Of a stretch of 64,000 nt of DNA, positions 8,975 through 17,370 are shown in pieces. The stretch lies in the NCBI GenBank assembly GCA_965235975.1, contig CBDDZZ010000002.1, positions 248,001 to 312,000 of the forward strand. The letters run 5' to 3'. A program made the position numbers and the translations under genes. This stretch comes from Fontibacterium oligotrophicum (GTDB taxonomy: Bacteria; Pseudomonadota; Alphaproteobacteria; Pelagibacterales; Pelagibacteraceae). Under the pieces are notes generated by a model. The model did not search any database. It was not told the origin of the DNA and saw only the letters and a program-made list of their open reading frames with translations. Numbering within the stretch: position 1 is the first letter of the stretch; every line of letters starts with the position of its first letter.

Positions 8975-9475
8975 TTATTTTTTTTCTTGAGTTTCGTATT
9001 TATAAATTACTGAAAAGATATCAGCTAAGTATTGTAAAATTAAAATACCCATGCCAAGAGGCAAAAATATATATACTTTCCACATAGGCAAAGCCCATAT
9101 AGTTGGCGTTTTAATATTTTTTACCCAAGAATGAGAAAATAATTGAAGACTTGAATAGAATAAAAAAACTAAAAAAATTAATGATAGAATTGCTGCAAAT
9201 ACTGCTAGGATATTCTTACCTTTTTCACTTAAATAATAAGGAATAAGATCAACATTTACATGACCTTTTTTAAGCAAAACATAAGGCGCACCGATAAATG
9301 TTGCGGCTGCTAGAGAAAAAATTACATATTCAGTTTGCCAAACAGTATTCATTTTAAAAAAATATCTTACAACTACCATTTGAGTTGTCACTAAAACTGC
9401 AGATCCAATGAGAATTGTAGAAATTATTCCACAAATTTTTGATAATGAATGAATGAATTTGATAAAGGCGAACAT
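8975..9475 (-). CDS. dctQ: TRAP transporter small permease, DctQ type
   Basis: Small membrane subunit of the TRAP transporter, 166 aa with four predicted membrane helices. The YFFKMNTVWQTEYVIFSLAA region and the LLKKGHVNVDLIP motif are typical of DctQ. It pairs with DctM immediately downstream (2-base gap) and the periplasmic DctP upstream. A strong intergenic hairpin lies between its start and the end of dctP, which would let the binding protein be made in excess of the two membrane subunits. Confidence 0.92.
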   Translation of the reverse strand: MFAFIKFIHSLSKICGIISTILIGSAVLVTTQMVVVRYFFKMNTVWQTEYVIFSLAAATFIGAPYVLLKKGHVNVDLIPYYLSEKGKNILAVFAAILSLIFLVFLFYSSLQLFSHSWVKNIKTPTIWALPMWKVYIFLPLGMGILILQYLADIFSVIYKYETQEKK

Positions 9476-9486
9476 TAAAATATAAC

Positions 9487-9516
9487 TTACTGGCAGATCA
9501 AATGATCTGCCAGTAA
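9487..9516 (-). terminator. Intercistronic hairpin between dctP and dctQ
   Basis: Perfect 13-bp inverted repeat, TTACTGGCAGATC at 9487-9499 and its complement at 9504-9516, with a 4-base loop. No strong T-run follows on the minus strand, so it is more likely a partial terminator or 3'-end stabiliser of the dctP message than a full stop. Position between a binding-protein gene and its permease genes fits differential expression. Confidence 0.7.
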
Positions 9517-9524
9517 ATTTAAAT

Positions 9525-10523
9525 TTACTTAACTGCTAATGCTTTAGCGATTAATTTATCACCACCTTTTACTTTTTCAGCAAACTTCTTGTATGAGGTT
9601 TTTTTAGCTAGTGCTATCCAAGCATTAAAGTCGGCTTCAGTCATTTGATGGATCTGAACACCCTTTTCTTTAAATACTTTTTCCATTTCACTGTCTAATT
9701 TTGCTGACTCTTTTGTTATATATTGCTCAGCTTTCTTTCCAGCAGCCAAAATTGCTTCTTTTTGTTTTGGATTTAATTTATCAAAAGATTTCTTTGACAT
9801 AAGAACTGGTTGATACATAAACCAAAGTGCATACTTTCCTGGAGGTGTAATACATTTAACTTGTTCAAATAATTTAAATGATACAAAACTTTGTGAACTT
9901 GTGTTCACAGCGTTTAATACTCCTGTTTGTAAACCCTGATAAACTTCAGAGCTAGCCATTGAAGAAATTGAAGCGCCCGCTCCAACTAACATTTCTTCAA
10001 ACATAGGACCAGCTGCTCTAGTTACTTGACCTTTCATCGAGTCAGGATTTGTTACACAAGTTTTTTTTGATGCAAATCCACCTGCGAACCAAGCATCAGC
10101 CAAAACTATTGCTCCCTGATCATTAATCATTTTTTTAATGTCCTTCATGAATGGAGAAACATTAATTCTTTGTGCATGCTCATGATTTTTTACTAAACCT
10201 GGCATTAATGTAATGCTAAACTCTGGTACGAAACCAGCAGCATAATCTAATGGTAAAGAAACAAGATCAAGCTGACCTTCAACTAAAGGCTTGTATTGCT
10301 CCATTGCTTTATAAAGTGATTGACCAGGATAAACTTGAATTTTTACTCCAACATTTGCTTTTTCAAGTTCTTTTGCAAGTAGGTTCATCATTTCATCTCT
10401 TGCATCACCTTTTCCACCTGGAAATTGATGAGAAGCTTTTAAAGTGATTTGTGCAAATGAATTGCTAGCTGTAAGTATAAAAAAAATACTAAACAGCGTT
10501 GTAAATATACTCTTTATTTTCAC
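9525..10523 (-). CDS. dctP: TRAP transporter periplasmic substrate-binding protein, DctP type
   Basis: Periplasmic solute receptor of the TRAP system, 332 aa. An N-terminal signal peptide (basic start, hydrophobic stretch, cleavage near SNSFAQ at about residue 25) precedes the mature domain beginning TLKASHQFPGG. The signature region around AAGPMFEEMLVGAGASISSM contains an Arg-equivalent position (VTRAAGP) that in this family binds the substrate carboxylate, and VYQGLQTGVLNAVNTS follows. The start is GTG at 10523, chosen because it gives the signal peptide and has a GAGGGA ribosome-binding site 4-5 bases upstream. It is first gene of the transporter-decarboxylase-dusA run. An organic-acid ligand is expected; malonate is inferred from neighbours. 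Confidence 0.93.
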   Translation of the reverse strand: MKIKSIFTTLFSIFFILTASNSFAQITLKASHQFPGGKGDARDEMMNLLAKELEKANVGVKIQVYPGQSLYKAMEQYKPLVEGQLDLVSLPLDYAAGFVPEFSITLMPGLVKNHEHAQRINVSPFMKDIKKMINDQGAIVLADAWFAGGFASKKTCVTNPDSMKGQVTRAAGPMFEEMLVGAGASISSMASSEVYQGLQTGVLNAVNTSSQSFVSFKLFEQVKCITPPGKYALWFMYQPVLMSKKSFDKLNPKQKEAILAAGKKAEQYITKESAKLDSEMEKVFKEKGVQIHQMTEADFNAWIALAKKTSYKKFAEKVKGGDKLIAKALAVK

Positions 10524-10601
10524 GTGTCCCTCTTATTAGTTAATTTTAATTCGGTCTATTGTGGTTTGAAAATTACCCAAGGTCAATATAAGATTAACTG
10601 A

Positions 10602-11762
10602 ATGAAGAATAACTCCGGACCATTAAAAGGTATTATTGTACTTGATTTAACTAGAGTTTTAGTTGGTCCCTACTGCACAATGGTTCTCTCTGACCTTGGT
10701 GCTCGAATAATAAAAGTAGAAGCTCCTGAAACTGGAGATGATAGCAGAAGTTTTGGTCCATTTATTAAAAATTACTCAGCTTATTTTATGTCCCTCAACA
10801 GAGGTAAAGAAAGTATTGCTCTAAATTTAAAAAATAAAGAGGATAAAAAAATATTTGATAAAATATTAGCTAAAGCAGATGTGTTAGTTGAAAATTTTAG
10901 ACCAGGCACATTGGATAAATGGGGATACTCCTGGGATATTTTAAAAAAAAAATATCCTAAATTAATTTATGCATCTGCCTCAGGATTTGGTCAAACCGGT
11001 CCTTTAAAAAGCTTGCCTGCCTACGATATGGTTGTTCAAGGAATGGGTGGACTCATGAGCGTTACAGGACAGCCTGATGGAAAACCAACAAGGGTTGGAA
11101 CTTCTATTGGAGATATTACAGCAGGACTTTTTACAGCTATTGGAATTAATGCGGCTTTATTTGATAGAGAAAAAACAGGTAAAGGTACAAAAATAGATGT
11201 TTCAATGCTTGATTGTCAAATCGCAATTTTAGAAAACGCAATTGCAAGATATTTTAGTAATGGTGAGATTCCAAAACCAATGGGTTCCCGTCATCCTTCT
11301 ATAAGTCCCTTTGAAGCTTATAAAACAAAAGACAGTTTTATAATCATCGCAGCAGGTAATGATAAATTGTTTGAAAATCTTTGTAATGCTTTAGACTGTA
11401 AGGAGTATGTAAAAGATAAAAGGTTTATAAGTAATAAACTAAGGAATGCAAATGCTGAAGATTTAAAAGTAATTTTAGAAAAATATTTAATCAATGAAGT
11501 AACTGATCATTGGATTAAATTATTCACAAAAATGAGTATCCCATGCGGTCCTATTTATAATATTAAACAAGCAGTAGAAAATCCGCAGATTGAATTTAGA
11601 AATATGATTGTAAGTTCAAATCATAAAAAAATTGGAAAATTTAAAATGGCCGGTAATCCAATCAAGATGTCTAATTACAAAGATCCAAAAATACGTGGTG
11701 AAATTCCTGAGCTAGATCAGCACAGAAAAAAGATTTTAAAAGATTTTAAAATTAAAGTTTAA
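10602..11762 (+). CDS. Class III (CaiB/BaiF) CoA-transferase
   Basis: Moves CoA between an acyl-CoA donor and a free carboxylic acid. The 386-aa protein shows the N-terminal GIIVLDLTRVLVGPYCTM, the CoA-binding VENFRPGTLDKWGYS at 96-110, ASGFGQTGP, and GTSIGDITAG with the catalytic aspartate (Asp171) that forms the acyl anhydride. It is divergent from the TRAP/malonyl-CoA decarboxylase run, with only 78 bases between starts, so the two are likely co-regulated from one promoter region. In that setting it could load CoA onto imported malonate, doing the job of malonyl-CoA synthetase in the rhizobial mat pathway. Other acids (succinate, formate/oxalate, mesaconate) are served by this family, so the substrate is inference. 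Confidence 0.88.
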   Translation: MKNNSGPLKGIIVLDLTRVLVGPYCTMVLSDLGARIIKVEAPETGDDSRSFGPFIKNYSAYFMSLNRGKESIALNLKNKEDKKIFDKILAKADVLVENFRPGTLDKWGYSWDILKKKYPKLIYASASGFGQTGPLKSLPAYDMVVQGMGGLMSVTGQPDGKPTRVGTSIGDITAGLFTAIGINAALFDREKTGKGTKIDVSMLDCQIAILENAIARYFSNGEIPKPMGSRHPSISPFEAYKTKDSFIIIAAGNDKLFENLCNALDCKEYVKDKRFISNKLRNANAEDLKVILEKYLINEVTDHWIKLFTKMSIPCGPIYNIKQAVENPQIEFRNMIVSSNHKKIGKFKMAGNPIKMSNYKDPKIRGEIPELDQHRKKILKDFKIKV

Positions 11763-12227
11763 TTAAGCTTTGTCTTCTGTAGCTTCTTTTTCAGGAGCCG
11801 CTTCTAAAGCTATATCATCATCAAGATCATCATCATCTGCATCGATGGCTTCATTTTCTGCTCCAGCTTTAGGTTCTGGAATTTTTCTAGATCTTTTAGA
11901 AGGAAGTATTGCTTGTCCTGATTTTGAAACTTCACCTTGATATAAATCCTCAAAAGAATCTCCATCTGGACTGTCAAAATCTTCTTGTTCAACAGCGTCA
12001 TCCGGATGATCTCTCATTCGATCAATTGTTGATTCCTCAAGTTCTTTTACTGAAACTTTTTTTTCTGCAATTTCTCTTAGAGCTAAAACTGTGCGTTTGT
12101 CATTATCTACTGGAACCTGCGGAGCATCCCCTACTCCTAATTGCAAAGTTCTCTCTTTAGCTAAAATAACTAAATCGTATTGATTATCAACTTGCTGTAA
12201 ACAGTCCTCAACGGTTACTCTGGCCAT
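11763..12227 (-). CDS. rpoZ: RNA polymerase omega subunit with long acidic tail
   Basis: Small subunit that helps assemble beta-prime into RNA polymerase. The conserved part is residues 1-65: MARVTVEDCLQQVDNQYDLV, then LAKERTLQLG and TVLALREIAEKKVS. After about residue 75 the sequence becomes strongly acidic and low in complexity (runs of Asp/Glu such as DADDDDLDDDIALE), taking the protein to 154 aa compared with about 90 in E. coli. The tail was read directly and holds no recognisable domain. It ends one base after the CoA-transferase stop, in convergent orientation. Usually it is cotranscribed with spoT-like genes; that neighbour is not present here. Confidence 0.93.
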   Translation of the reverse strand: MARVTVEDCLQQVDNQYDLVILAKERTLQLGVGDAPQVPVDNDKRTVLALREIAEKKVSVKELEESTIDRMRDHPDDAVEQEDFDSPDGDSFEDLYQGEVSKSGQAILPSKRSRKIPEPKAGAENEAIDADDDDLDDDIALEAAPEKEATEDKA

Positions 12228-12336
12228 AATTTGAATTGACCCTTTTAATCTTAAAGCTTAAATAAATCAAGTTTTATAAAGATTTAAGAGCAATAGATTA
12301 AGTGATTAATTTAACAAACGATTAATAGGAGCGTAA

Positions 12337-13206
12337 ATGGCTAAAGTTACTTTTTTAGGTCTTGGCGTAATGGGCTATCCAATGGCACGCCACATAGCAA
12401 AAGCAGGTCATGATGTTACGGTTTATAACCGAACAACTGCAAAAGCTGAAAAATGGGTTAAAGAATTTGGTGGAAAATTTGCAAAAACTCCAAAAGAGGC
12501 CAGTAAAGATTCTGATTTTATATTTTGCTGCGTTGGAAATGATAATGATTTAAAAGAAGTAACCTTAGGATCCGAGGGAGCATTTCATTCTATAAAAAAA
12601 GGCTCAGTATTTATTGATAACACTACTGCATCTGCAAAAATTGCTCGTGAACTATTTAAAGCTGCAAAAGAAAAAGGATTTGGTTTTTTAGATGCGCCCG
12701 TTTCTGGTGGCCAAGCTGGGGCAGAAAATGGTCAGTTAACAGTAATGATTGGTGGAGAAGATAAAGACTTTGAAAAAGCGCAAGATATCATTAAGTGCTA
12801 TAGCAAAAAAATGAAAGTATTAGGTCCTGCCGGAAGTGGTCAACTTGCAAAAATGGTTAATCAAATTTGTATCGTTGGACTAGTTCAGGGTTTATCTGAA
12901 GGAATCCGGTTTGGTCAAAATGCAGGCTTAAATATGGAAGATGTTATTGAAGTTATCTCCAAAGGTGCAGCTCAATCTTGGCAAATGGAGAATAGATATA
13001 AAACAATGATACAAGATAAATTTGATTTTGGTTTTGCAATTGACTGGATGAGAAAAGATTTAGGAATTGCCATGGAAGAGGCAAAAAATAATGGCTCTGA
13101 CCTTCCAATAACTAAAATTATCGATGGTTATTATTCTGATGTTCAAAAAAATGGTGGCAATCGATTTGATACATCAAGTTTAATTACTCGACTTAAAAAA
13201 AAATAA
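12337..13206 (+). CDS. 3-hydroxyisobutyrate dehydrogenase family (beta-hydroxyacid dehydrogenase)
   Basis: NAD(P)-dependent oxidoreductase of the beta-hydroxyacid dehydrogenase family, 289 aa. The Rossmann start MAKVTFLGLGVMGYPMARHI has the GxGxxG dinucleotide site, the substrate-binding FLDAPVSGGQAGA lies near residue 125, and AGSGQLAKMVNQ carries the catalytic lysine (about Lys171). Members act on 3-hydroxyisobutyrate, tartronate semialdehyde or glyoxylate/succinic semialdehyde; with sgaA making hydroxypyruvate nearby, tartronate-type substrates are conceivable, but the sequence does not decide. A good ribosome-binding site, AGGAG, lies 6 bases before the ATG. It is the first gene of a two-gene run with the next FMN-type protein. 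Confidence 0.87.
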   Translation: MAKVTFLGLGVMGYPMARHIAKAGHDVTVYNRTTAKAEKWVKEFGGKFAKTPKEASKDSDFIFCCVGNDNDLKEVTLGSEGAFHSIKKGSVFIDNTTASAKIARELFKAAKEKGFGFLDAPVSGGQAGAENGQLTVMIGGEDKDFEKAQDIIKCYSKKMKVLGPAGSGQLAKMVNQICIVGLVQGLSEGIRFGQNAGLNMEDVIEVISKGAAQSWQMENRYKTMIQDKFDFGFAIDWMRKDLGIAMEEAKNNGSDLPITKIIDGYYSDVQKNGGNRFDTSSLITRLKKK

Positions 13207-13216
13207 ATTACTAAGA

Positions 13217-13825
13217 GTGATTAAGGATATTCCTGATTATTATAATAATATTAATTTAATATTAGATGAAATCTGGACTCTCTTACAAAGAGGTGTCGTT
13301 GATAGAAATGAAGAGTTTAGGCTACCTGTTGTAATTGCTAATTCTCAAGAGGGAGCTGATGGTAGAATTGTGGTTCTACGAGGTGCTTTCAAAGATAAAA
13401 ATATTTTAAGATTCCATACTGATTATCGCTCACCAAAGATCGATTATCTAAAAAAAAATAATAAAATCTATTTCGTATTTTATAGCAAAAAAAGAAAAAT
13501 ACAGGTTCGTGCTGAAGGAATTGCTACAATTCATAAAGATAATGAAATTACAAAACAAGCATGGACTAAAACGCAAATGATAAGTAGAAAATGTTACCTT
13601 TCGCCTCAAGCTCCTGGTGATTTAATTAATGAGGCTGCCTCTGATTTATCAAAAGATATAGGTAGTAATGTTCCAACTTTTGAACAAAGTGAGATTGGTT
13701 ATAAAAATTTTTGTGTGGTTGAGAGTAAAATTAAAATTTTTGAATGGCTTTATTTAGCGTCACAAGGTCATCGTCGAGCTAAATTTCTACTTGATGAAAA
13801 TAAAAGTAGTTGGCTAGTTCCTTAA
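13217..13825 (+). CDS. Pyridoxamine 5'-phosphate oxidase-like flavin-binding protein
   Basis: A 202-aa protein with the split-barrel FMN-binding fold of the pyridoxamine 5'-phosphate oxidase family. Visible marks are IVVLRGAFKDKNILRFHTDYRSPKI (residues about 50-75), the KxxYFVFYS strand, and the C-terminal IKIFEWLYLASQGHRRAKF, which corresponds to the family's terminal FMN/substrate strand. It is shorter at the N-terminus than true PdxH and may be a general FMN-dependent oxidase. The start is GTG at 13217, 10 bases after the preceding stop, with CTAAGAG before it. Its stop is interlocked with the convergent carbonic anhydrase-like gene in TTAA. Confidence 0.8.
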   Translation: MIKDIPDYYNNINLILDEIWTLLQRGVVDRNEEFRLPVVIANSQEGADGRIVVLRGAFKDKNILRFHTDYRSPKIDYLKKNNKIYFVFYSKKRKIQVRAEGIATIHKDNEITKQAWTKTQMISRKCYLSPQAPGDLINEAASDLSKDIGSNVPTFEQSEIGYKNFCVVESKIKIFEWLYLASQGHRRAKFLLDENKSSWLVP

Positions 13826-14340
13826 ATTTTTTTTAAATCTTTTACGTATCTCTTCCAATTATCTATATAACGCTGAGCATTTTCAGTGATTGCTTTTTTT
13901 TCTTCCTCAGTCACTTGTCTGACTACCTTTCCAGGACTTCCCATGACTAAAGAATTGTCTGGAATTATTTTTCCCTCAGTAATTAAACTATTGGCTCCAA
14001 TAATACAGTTATTACCAATGACACTATTATTTAAAATTGTTGATCCAATGCCAATCAAACTATTATCCATAATAGTACAACCATGTAACATCACTAAGTG
14101 ACCAACTGTTACCATCTTGCCAATTTTTAAAGGAAAACCTTTATCAGTATGTAGAACACAATTGTCCTGAACATTACTGCCCTCACCTAGAGTGATACTT
14201 TCAATGTCTCCCCGGATTACAGCATTAAACCAAACACTAGAGTCATTTTTTAAAATGACATCACCAATTACATTTGCATTTGGCGCAATCCAATATTTTC
14301 CCTCACCTTTTAATCTTTTATTACCCAGTTCAAAAATCAT
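13822..14340 (-). CDS. Gamma-carbonic anhydrase family protein (left-handed beta-helix)
   Basis: A 172-aa protein built of hexapeptide repeats (left-handed beta-helix) with the three metal-binding histidines of gamma-carbonic anhydrases: His64 in CVLHTD, His81 in VGHLVM, His86 in LHGC. The characteristic GSPGKVVRQVTEEE follows the helix and leads into a C-terminal alpha helix. The usual GHGAxLHGC reads GHLVMLHGC here. Proteins of this type (YrdA/PaaY-like) bind Zn or Fe; some hydrate CO2, others have thioesterase or unknown roles. A single gene, divergent from the thioredoxin-like gene. Confidence 0.88.
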   Translation of the reverse strand: MIFELGNKRLKGEGKYWIAPNANVIGDVILKNDSSVWFNAVIRGDIESITLGEGSNVQDNCVLHTDKGFPLKIGKMVTVGHLVMLHGCTIMDNSLIGIGSTILNNSVIGNNCIIGANSLITEGKIIPDNSLVMGSPGKVVRQVTEEEKKAITENAQRYIDNWKRYVKDLKKI

Positions 14341-14381
14341 GTTATATTCATAACAAATATTCTAAATAGTAAAATAGAATT

Positions 14382-14936
14382 ATGTCTCTTACAGAAACGC
14401 CAATATGCAATTTTGGAGAAAAAATAAAAGAATTTAAATTAATATCAACTGAAGACACATTTATTTCACTTAAAGATATCAAGGGTCAAAATGGAACTTT
14501 AGTTATGTTCATTTGTAACCACTGTCCTTATGTAAAAGCTGTAATAAAAGAATTAGTTGATATTACTAATAAACTGTCAAAAATTGGCGTTAATTCAGTC
14601 GCAATAATGTCAAATGATGTAAATAATTATCCTGAAGATAGTTTTGAAAATATGAAAAAATTTGCAAAAATAAATAATTTTAAATTTCCATACTTGTACG
14701 ATGAAACTCAAAAAATTGCCCAAAATTATGGTGCAGTATGTACTCCTGATTTTTTTGGATATAATAAAAATAATGAACTGCAATATCGCGGCAGAGTTAG
14801 AGAAATGAAAAATCTTAAACCAATATTAGATGGCAAAAATGATCTTTTAAATGCAATGGAATTAATTGCTAAGACTTCAAATGGACCAGAGCAACAATTT
14901 CCTAGTATGGGCTGCAATATTAAATGGAAAAAATAA
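14382..14936 (+). CDS. Thioredoxin-family / AhpC-TSA-like protein
   Basis: A 184-aa cytoplasmic protein of the redoxin branch often annotated as thioredoxin family protein. It begins with the peroxiredoxin-like PICNFGEKIKEFKL, then LVMFICNHCPYVKA at 40-53 with a CNHC redox pair (Cys45, Cys48), YAVCTPDFFGY-like VCTPDFFGY with the cis-proline, and ends FPSMGCNIKWK. This arrangement matches a family that carries out disulfide or peroxide chemistry, but the partner is unknown. It lies just 4 bases upstream of the glycosyltransferase start on the same strand. Confidence 0.85.
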   Translation: MSLTETPICNFGEKIKEFKLISTEDTFISLKDIKGQNGTLVMFICNHCPYVKAVIKELVDITNKLSKIGVNSVAIMSNDVNNYPEDSFENMKKFAKINNFKFPYLYDETQKIAQNYGAVCTPDFFGYNKNNELQYRGRVREMKNLKPILDGKNDLLNAMELIAKTSNGPEQQFPSMGCNIKWKK

Positions 14937-14940
14937 TTTA

Positions 14941-16041
14941 ATGATTGTTATAATAACTAGAAGTTTTCCTCCTGAACTTGGTGGTATGCAAAGTTTAATG
15001 GGAGGTCTTGCAATACATTTAAATGCTCTTCACCCTATTAAAGTATTAGCAGACTCATTCTCAGGCGATCAAGACTATGACAAAAAAAATAATTTTGAAA
15101 CAAACAGAATGGGCGGTCTAAAAATATTAAAAAAATATAGAAAATTTAATCTTTTAAAAGAAATTATCAAAAATAATCCAATTAAAGCTATAGTTGCTGA
15201 TCACTGGAAAAGCATTGAATTAATTACTAATAATATATCAGATAAGATTCCAATTTTATGTCTTATCCACGGCAAAGAAATTAATCATCCATTTAAGTCT
15301 TTAATAAATAGAAGATCTATTAATGCGTTAGCAAAAACTAAATATATTATTGCAAATTCAGAATTTACAAAAAATTTAGCGGCTGAAAAAGGTTGTGAAG
15401 GTAATAAAGATCCATGTGATAAATCCTGGTATTAATGAGCCACAGAGCCATTAGCTCTAGAGGCAAATCGACAAGCTGAAGAAATCTTTACAAATTCTGA
15501 TATTAAAATCATCACTGTCTCAAGATTTGATAAAAGAAAAGGAATTGATTTTTCTTTATTAGCTTTAAAAAATATCCAATCGATTTATCCAAATTTTAAA
15601 TATGTAATAGTTGGAAGTGGGGATGAAGAAGAAAATCTAAAGAAAACTGCTAAAAATTTAAACTTAGAAAAAAATGTAACATTTCTAAAAAATATAAGCT
15701 TAGAATTAAAGAATGCTCTAATTAAAAATTCTAATATTTTTTTAATGCCTGCAAGAATTGAGGGAACTTCCGTGGAGGGTTTTGGAATTAGTTATATTGA
15801 AGCTGCAAGTTATGGAATTCCATCTATTGCTGGAAAAGACGGCGGAGCTCCAGATGCAGTCAAACATAATCAAACTGGTTTATTATGTAATGGATATGAC
15901 CACGCTGAAATTTATGATGCTTTAAAAAATATGATTGAAAATAGAAAATATTTAGAACTAGGAAAGAATGCAAAAGAATTCGCTAAACAATTTTACTGGA
16001 AAGAAATAATTAAAAAATATGCCAATCTTCTTAATTTATAA
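14941..16041 (+). CDS. Glycosyltransferase family 4 (group 1), interrupted by two frameshifts
   Basis: Sugar transferase for cell-surface glycans. The ATG at 14941 starts a GT-B protein: SFPPELGGMQSLMGGLA near residue 9, LCLIHGKEIN, then YIIANSEFTKNLA. After about 15400 the homologous reading continues one frame over as IHVINPGINEP. From about 15448 it returns to the first frame with TVSRFDKRKGIDFSLLALKN, VIVGSGDEEENL and the donor-site EGTSVEGFGISYIEAASYG. All family blocks are present across about 367 codons, so the two breaks look like compensating indels, probably sequence errors. The C-terminus overlaps the convergent GT9 gene by 11 bases. Confidence 0.82.
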
Positions 16042-16942
16042 TAGAACTTTTAATTAAAGCATAAACTCTATCAGCAAAAAGTAATTTTAAATCCATAGTC
16101 TGAAGTGCGATAAACTTTTCTCTCTCAATGGAGACTTTATCAGGAGTGGTGTGAGGACCAAATAACGCAAAGCCTTTAGCACCAAGATGAGCTGCCATAT
16201 GTGCTGGCCCTGTATCATTTGCAATAACAAGATGTGATTTTTTTATTAGTGATGCAAGTTCAAAAAAGTTTAATGCTAAATTATTATTTAAAGCTATTTT
16301 AATATTAAAATTTTTAGCCTCAACTATTTCATTTGGTCCCGGCGCAACTACTAGTTCATATTGGGGATGGTTTTGTTTTATTAAATTTATAAGCTCAGAA
16401 AAATATGGCCATCGTTTATGAGGCAAATCTTTTGAACAGAAAGGAAAAAATAAAATATATTTTTTATCGGTATTAAAATTATAGTTATTAGCCTTCTCGG
16501 CTGCCCAGCTAAAATCTGGCTTTAAAGTGTAACAAGTTTTTATATTAGATTTTCTTAATTGATCATCAAATCTTTGTAATACAGAATTGTTATATTTATT
16601 TTCCAAAATATCTTTAGAAGAAGACCAATGCTCAATATTAAAAATAAATTTTCTATAAAAATTAGTTCTATTTGAATTTTGTAAATCATAAACTTTGGTA
16701 AAGTTTGAAGAGTTTATAATTTTTCTTAATTTTAAAAGATAAAATATATTATATCTTGGAAGCCTTTCATCCTCTAAACAATCGTCTACATAAGGACAAT
16801 TTTTAAATAAATCTAAATATTTAGAAGTAGTTAAAATTGTAATTTTTTCATTCTTATGATGTTCTCTTATGTCTTTTAAAGCTCCAGATATTTGAACAAC
16901 GTCTCCAAGAGAGCCAAGTTTTATTATTAAAATATTTGACAT
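16031..16942 (-). CDS. Glycosyltransferase family 9 (heptosyltransferase-like)
   Basis: ADP-heptose:LPS heptosyltransferase-type enzyme, 303 aa, adding sugars to the lipopolysaccharide inner core at the inner face of the membrane. The N-terminus ILIIKLGSLGDVVQISGALK is the GT9 acceptor-side signature. The C-terminal HLVIANDTGPAHMAAHLGA followed by ALFGPHTTPDKV is the nucleotide-sugar-binding signature. It is convergent with the GT4 gene and divergent (29-base gap) from the DUF6165 gene. Which position of the core it works on cannot be read. Confidence 0.88.
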   Translation of the reverse strand: MSNILIIKLGSLGDVVQISGALKDIREHHKNEKITILTTSKYLDLFKNCPYVDDCLEDERLPRYNIFYLLKLRKIINSSNFTKVYDLQNSNRTNFYRKFIFNIEHWSSSKDILENKYNNSVLQRFDDQLRKSNIKTCYTLKPDFSWAAEKANNYNFNTDKKYILFFPFCSKDLPHKRWPYFSELINLIKQNHPQYELVVAPGPNEIVEAKNFNIKIALNNNLALNFFELASLIKKSHLVIANDTGPAHMAAHLGAKGFALFGPHTTPDKVSIEREKFIALQTMDLKLLFADRVYALIKSSIIN

Positions 16943-16971
16943 ATATTATAAAAGAACATTATTGATTAATT

Positions 16972-17370
16972 ATGAAAATTACAAAAAAAATTTATTCAGA
17001 ATTATCAGCTGGTGAGTTATTTGATAAAATCTCAATTCTTGAGATAAAAAAAAATAAAATTAAAGATAAAGATAAAAGAAATATTGTCTTAAAAGAACTT
17101 AGTTCCCTGCAAGAAACTGCTTCTGAAAATATTAAAAAATCAAAATCAATTACAAAATTATACAAAAAGCTTAAATTTATTAATCTTAAACTGTGGAAAA
17201 TTGAGGATGATATTAGAGATTGTGAGAGAAAAAGAAATTTTGGGGACAAGTTTATAAAACTAGCAAGAGCAGTTTATTTTACTAACGATGAAAGATCACT
17301 TGTTAAAAATAAGATTAACAAATTAACAAAATCAAATATTTCTGAAGTAAAAAGCTATAAGAAATATTAA
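16972..17370 (+). CDS. DUF6165 family protein
   Basis: A 132-residue basic, helical protein. The N-terminal SAGELFDKISILEIKKNKIKD (about residues 12-32) matches what I remember of DUF6165, a family of unknown function found beside glycosyltransferase and polysaccharide genes. The rest is predicted helix with FGDKFIKLARAVYFTNDERS near the end. There is no signal or membrane segment. Its TAA is interlocked with the stop of the convergent nitrilase gene (TTAA at 17367-17370). Context with GT4 and GT9 supports a role in surface sugars, but no reaction is known. Confidence 0.75.
   Translation: MKITKKIYSELSAGELFDKISILEIKKNKIKDKDKRNIVLKELSSLQETASENIKKSKSITKLYKKLKFINLKLWKIEDDIRDCERKRNFGDKFIKLARAVYFTNDERSLVKNKINKLTKSNISEVKSYKKY

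Noticed and set aside
7675..9087. Long open frames on the plus strand opposite dctM and dctQ
   Set aside because: They mirror highly hydrophobic transmembrane genes on the other strand, have no family motifs and no sensible start signals. They are antisense shadows.
12337..13206. Naming the beta-hydroxyacid dehydrogenase mmsB or garR
   Set aside because: Catalytic lysine and fold are clear, but the substrate cannot be decided from sequence or neighbours, so no symbol was given.
15400..15450. Programmed ribosomal frameshifting in the glycosyltransferase and other broken genes
   Set aside because: Shifts occur in both directions and in unrelated housekeeping genes, and no slippery heptamer plus pseudoknot arrangement is visible. 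Sequence error is simpler.
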